Positions 60,748-64,000 of a stretch of 64,000 bases of DNA are shown here, piece by piece. The stretch is from Noviherbaspirillum autotrophicum (GTDB taxonomy: Bacteria > Pseudomonadota > Gammaproteobacteria > Burkholderiales > Burkholderiaceae_D). Numbering within the stretch: the stretch's first letter is position 1; every line of letters begins with the position of its first letter. A program made the translations under genes and the position numbers. The stretch covers positions 1,022,726 through 1,086,725 of the forward strand of contig NZ_JWJG01000028.1 in the NCBI RefSeq assembly GCF_000818395.1. The letters run 5' to 3'. The notes below the pieces were generated by a model that saw only the letters and a list, made by a program, of their open reading frames with translations, was not told the origin of the DNA and ran no database searches.

Positions 60748-61224
60748 ATGTACAAAAAATTGCTTAGCTTTGTTGCGGGATTATGTGTCAGCGCCGGAGC
60801 ACTGGCCCAGGGCCTGCGTCCGCTCGACGATGGCGAGCTGTCCAAGGTGAGCGGCAAGGATGGCATCGGCATCATGATGGATCTGCAATTAAACATGACA
60901 TCGCTGACCGACACCAGCGCCAACAGCCATGTGGCACTCGGCTTCAAAGGCGAGGATGGCAAGACCAACTACATTGTTGTCAAGAACCCACGCGGCGCAC
61001 TGTTCACTAGCATAGGCATCGATGTCAAGAAGCGGACGGACGGCGGCCCCGACTACGTTGCTGTGAAACTGCCTAGTGATAGTATATTCAGCAACTTCGG
61101 CTTCGAGTCGATCAATGCACAACCCGATCCGACGACGGTAGTGCCGTTCAACCAAACCCTCGGCGGTTTGAAGATTGATGGCAAGATGTCCATGACGGGC
61201 GAACTCAGGCTCTGGTCGCATTAA
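60748..61224 (+). CDS. FilA/DUF6160-like exported protein 4
   Basis: A 158-aa exported protein. The signal peptide ends near ALAQ (residue 20), and the motif LRPLDDGELSKVSGKDGIGI follows. The ATG overlaps the end of gene 3 by one base-pair spacing (TGACATG), so translation is coupled. The remainder has LNMTSLTDTS and KIDGKMSMTGELRLWSH, whose end resembles the end of protein 1 (KVWMFGH). Last gene of the operon. Confidence 0.75.
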   Translation: MYKKLLSFVAGLCVSAGALAQGLRPLDDGELSKVSGKDGIGIMMDLQLNMTSLTDTSANSHVALGFKGEDGKTNYIVVKNPRGALFTSIGIDVKKRTDGGPDYVAVKLPSDSIFSNFGFESINAQPDPTTVVPFNQTLGGLKIDGKMSMTGELRLWSH

Positions 61225-61556
61225 TCCGGATGCCAAACCCGCCACGCGATAGCGCCCGACCTGCCGAATGGAGCGCGTCCTCTTTGTCCATTCGCCTGCG
61301 ACTTGTTAGACGTCATAAGCGCCTGCAACGTATTCGTCATCGATTCACCAGACGCGCCGCTGCGTTGCCGGCAAGCCGTCCCATCCCGTAACACCGACAG
61401 AAGCCCCCGAGGTCGTTCACTCCGGTATCGTTTTCCCTGATGCCGCCGTAGTCATACCGGGCAGGGAGAAGCGGCTTCCTTTTCTTGGAGGTGCATGGAT
61501 GCGGCCTCCGGCTGCATGACGGCGTAAAATGCCTTTTTCAGAAACGCGTTGCCATC
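61225..61556. other. Intergenic region before the LysR gene
   Basis: 332 bp following the FilA-like operon. I see no hairpin terminator, operator or coding frame that I would defend. Confidence 0.4.
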
Positions 61557-62453
61557 ATGCTTTTCGACCTCACCGATCTGCGCCTGTTTATCGCCATAGC
61601 CGAGCTCAAGAGCATGACGCGCGCGGCCGAGCGCCTGCATCTGTCGCTGGCGGCGGCCAGCAGCCGCATCAAGGAACTGGAGGCGCGCTTCGGCGTGCGC
61701 CTGCTCTATCGAGAGAACAAGGGCGTGCAGCTGGCGCCGGCCGGCGAGACGCTGCTGGTCCATGCGCAGCAGTTCATGCAGCAAGTAGAGCGGCTGAAGA
61801 GCGACATGCAGCAGTACAACAATGGCATCAAGGGCCATGTCCGCATCTTCGCCAATACCACCGCCGTGACGGAATTCATGCCGGAACTGCTGGGCGACTT
61901 CCTGGCAAAACACCCACAGGTGAATGTGGCGCTGGAAGAAAGGCTGAATCACGATATCGTGCGCGCGGTCCATGAGGGCACCGCCGACATCGGCATCGTT
62001 GCCGGCGACATCCAGTCGCCCGGTCTGCAGATACTGAATTTTTCCACCGACCGGCTGGTGCTGGCGACCGCGTCCGCCCATCCGCTGGCCCAATCCGGCC
62101 ATATCCCTTTCGCCGCCACGCTGGAATACGACCACATTGGCTTACATGAAGGAAGCACGCTGCAGCATTTCCTGAATCGCATCGTTGCCGAAAACGGCAA
62201 GCAGCTGAAGATGCGCATTCAGGTGCGCAGCTTCGAAGCAATGTGCCGCATGATCGAAGCGGGCGTCGGCATCGGCATCCTGCCGCAATCGGCGGCGCAG
62301 CGCCTGAGCCGCTCAATGCGGCTGGCGCTGGTGGAGCTGGACGAGCCGTGGGCGGTACGTGAGCGCAGCGTCGTGGTGCAACAGCTCGAGACGCTGCCGC
62401 ATTACGCGCGCGAACTGGTCGATTGCATTTGCCGCTGGGAGCAGGCCAGGTAA
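61557..62453 (+). CDS. LysR-family transcriptional regulator
   Basis: A 298-aa regulator. The winged helix-turn-helix occupies the first 60 residues (LRLFIAIAELKSMTRAAERLHLSLAAASSRIKELE), and the substrate-binding domain follows (about 90-295), with GHVRIFANTTAVTEF and the VEAGVGIGILP-like turn near 235. The ATG at 61557 gives the usual N-terminus; a longer frame from 61485 adds unrelated residues. It is convergent with a methyltransferase gene and may control the TRAP transporter beyond it. Confidence 0.93.
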   Translation: MLFDLTDLRLFIAIAELKSMTRAAERLHLSLAAASSRIKELEARFGVRLLYRENKGVQLAPAGETLLVHAQQFMQQVERLKSDMQQYNNGIKGHVRIFANTTAVTEFMPELLGDFLAKHPQVNVALEERLNHDIVRAVHEGTADIGIVAGDIQSPGLQILNFSTDRLVLATASAHPLAQSGHIPFAATLEYDHIGLHEGSTLQHFLNRIVAENGKQLKMRIQVRSFEAMCRMIEAGVGIGILPQSAAQRLSRSMRLALVELDEPWAVRERSVVVQQLETLPHYARELVDCICRWEQAR

Positions 62454-62472
62454 CACCGCCCCGGCGACAGCA

Positions 62473-63180
62473 TCAGGCATCCTTGCGCAGCAGGTCGACC
62501 CGCATCGGGATCTGAAAGAAGGCGCCGTCCGGCGTCATGTGACGCTCGAATCGCTCGCGCACCTGGTCGTGCAGTTGTGGCGACAGCCGGTGCGCGGTGT
62601 GGGTGACGTTGAGCACGCCGCGCTCGAATTGCGCAAAGTCGCGAAAGCGCAGCGGCGCCTTGAAAAAGACTTGCCTGACCAGCGCCAAGCGACCTTCATC
62701 GACGGCACGCCGGATTGCGTCGAATGCGGCACGGCGCACCTGCTCCTCGTCATGAAACAGGCGCATGATTTCGTTATAGTCACCGGCAAAAATCGGTTCC
62801 GACAGATAGGCCAGGCCGCCCGGCTTGAGGACACGCCTGATTTCGTCGAGCGCCCTGTCCATTTCCGCCAGCGGTACATGGTGCAGCGACTTGAACATCA
62901 GCACGATGTCGAAGCTCGCATCCTCCGCCGGGATGACCTGCGCGCCGCCGGCGGCGAAGCGTACCTGCGGCAAGTCGGCGACTTGCATGTTCTTCGCATG
63001 CTGCACTTCGTCGACTTCGAGCGCGAGGATGAAGTCCGCCTTGCCACTCTCGGCGATCGCGCGGGTCTTTTCCGCCTTGCCGCAGCCCAGTTCAAGCACG
63101 CGTGCGCCGGCCGGCAGCACCTCGTTTACCAGTTGCATTTCGTCGCAGACGAGATCGATCGTGTCGGGCGACAGCAGCAT
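62473..63180 (-). CDS. Class I SAM-dependent methyltransferase
   Basis: A 235-aa methyltransferase_11-type enzyme. SAM motif I reads VLELGCGKAEKT, the acidic end of strand 2 is ALEVDEVQ, then SFDIVLMFKSLHHVP and VLKPGGLAYLSEP. AAAGGAGAAACGG supports the ATG at 63180. The substrate is not predictable. It lies 67 bp after the DctP gene on the same strand and may be cotranscribed with it. Confidence 0.9.
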   Translation of the reverse strand: MLLSPDTIDLVCDEMQLVNEVLPAGARVLELGCGKAEKTRAIAESGKADFILALEVDEVQHAKNMQVADLPQVRFAAGGAQVIPAEDASFDIVLMFKSLHHVPLAEMDRALDEIRRVLKPGGLAYLSEPIFAGDYNEIMRLFHDEEQVRRAAFDAIRRAVDEGRLALVRQVFFKAPLRFRDFAQFERGVLNVTHTAHRLSPQLHDQVRERFERHMTPDGAFFQIPMRVDLLRKDA

Positions 63181-63247
63181 CCGTTTCTCCTTTCGTGAAT
63201 CAGCGGCGGGGCAAGCAGCACGGCGTGCCCATCCCCGCCCGTAGCGA

Positions 63248-64000
63248 TTATTTGTAACCGAGTGCCGCCGATTCCTTGTTGACCGCATTAATCAAGTCCT
63301 TGCCGATACGGTCGGCCATCTGCGTCTGTACCGGCAACAGCGCCTTGCGCCATTCGGCGCGCTCATTGTCGTTCAGCACATAGACGTTCGTCTTTCCCGC
63401 CTTTTTGATGTTTTCCAGCGCCTGCTCGTTTTCCTGCTGTGCGATCGCATTGGTGTACTTGGTGGCGTCCTTCATCGCGCCTTCCAGCGCGGTGCGTATA
63501 TCGGGTGGCAGGCCGTCCCAGAACTTCTTGTTGACGATCACCGCATAGCCGATGTAGCCGTGCTTGGACACGGTCATGTTGCTCTGGACTTCATGCATCT
63601 TCTGCGTATAGATATTCGATGGCGTGTTTTCAGTCCCGTCCACCACGCCGGTCTGCAGCGCCTGGTACACCTCGGAGAACGCCATTACCTGCGGGTTCGC
63701 ACCGAGAGCGCGGAACTGCGCGTCGAGCACCTTGGACGACTGGATGCGCATCTTCAGGCCGCGAAAATCGGCGGGTTTATGCAGTGGCTTGTTGGCGGTC
63801 ATGTCCTTGAAGCCGTTGTCCCAGTAGGCCAGGCCGCTGATGCCCTTCGACTCCAGCTTCTTGAACAGACTCTTGCCGATCGGGCCTTCGGTCACGCGGT
63901 ACAGCACTTCCCGGCTCGGAAAAATATACGGCAGGTCGAACACCTCGAATTCCTTCACGCCGAGCGGGCCGAACTTGGCCAGCGACGGCGCCAGCATCTG
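63248..64000 (-). CDS. dctP: TRAP transporter solute-binding protein DctP (5' end outside window)
   Basis: The C-terminal 250 residues of a periplasmic DctP-type binding protein that delivers organic acids to a TRAP transporter. Family features are FEVFDLPYIFPSREVLYRV, GLAYWDNGFKDMTANKPL, PADFRGLKMRIQ with the carboxylate-binding Arg, and YQALQTGVVDGTENTPSNIY. The frame runs off the right edge; the true start and the DctQ/DctM genes lie outside. Confidence 0.93.
   Translation of the reverse strand, partial: QMLAPSLAKFGPLGVKEFEVFDLPYIFPSREVLYRVTEGPIGKSLFKKLESKGISGLAYWDNGFKDMTANKPLHKPADFRGLKMRIQSSKVLDAQFRALGANPQVMAFSEVYQALQTGVVDGTENTPSNIYTQKMHEVQSNMTVSKHGYIGYAVIVNKKFWDGLPPDIRTALEGAMKDATKYTNAIAQQENEQALENIKKAGKTNVYVLNDNERAEWRKALLPVQTQMADRIGKDLINAVNKESAALGYK

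Overview
The window reads as a chromosomal segment of a Gram-negative betaproteobacterium, most likely Burkholderiales and probably Oxalobacteraceae. This is inferred from the GC-rich, Shine-Dalgarno-led genes, the adjacent xseA-sodB pair, the TRAP transporter, and the mix of PQQ, wax-ester and c-di-GMP genes. No rRNA, tRNA, CRISPR array, insertion sequence or prophage was recognised.

0-15 kb, housekeeping and PQQ locus. xseA and sodB are followed by a pqq cluster on the minus strand in the unusual order pqqB-pqqC-pqqA-pqqD; pqqA is only 24 codons. A divergent histidine kinase/response regulator pair and a prolyl aminopeptidase follow on the plus strand. A GGDEF/EAL gene and a small ORF, flanked by a 41/42-bp imperfect direct repeat, then interrupt the locus. 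pqqE lies beyond them and heads a tightly coupled set: a 30-aa membrane peptide, a PuuD-N-like membrane protein, a SerC-type aminotransferase and a degenerate dihydroorotate dehydrogenase-like protein.

15-31 kb, envelope and signalling. A SYLF protein is followed by a three-gene operon (glycosyltransferase, NodU-type carbamoyltransferase, DMFase-beta-like protein). Next come a hybrid histidine kinase and a NarL-type regulator, then a kinase/PP2C/FHA trio of the type VI secretion regulatory kind with no other secretion genes nearby, and a 13-unit Sel1 protein.

31-46 kb, lipid block. A GNAT-like protein, a GMC oxidoreductase and a MalT-type regulator precede a minus-strand run (methyltransferase, DUF2156 protein, fatty acyl-CoA reductase, GT41 O-GlcNAc-transferase-like protein). 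This run is divergent from a wax ester synthase/DGAT, so both steps of wax ester synthesis (acyl-CoA to alcohol, alcohol plus acyl-CoA to ester) are encoded here.

46-61 kb, a secretion/surface block. Six minus-strand genes (C39 peptidase, beta-barrel protein, FadL-type porin, DUF2059 protein, AraC regulator, metzincin) and a second MalT-type regulator lie next to four plus-strand genes. Those four encode Sec-exported proteins that carry a double-glycine-leader-like motif just after the signal peptide. A 27-bp palindromic element recurs upstream of the Sel1 gene, the wax ester synthase and this surface-protein operon, with a weaker copy facing the methyltransferase/reductase run. It suggests one regulon joining lipid and surface-protein genes.

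61-64 kb: a LysR regulator, a methyltransferase and a truncated TRAP solute-binding protein close the window.
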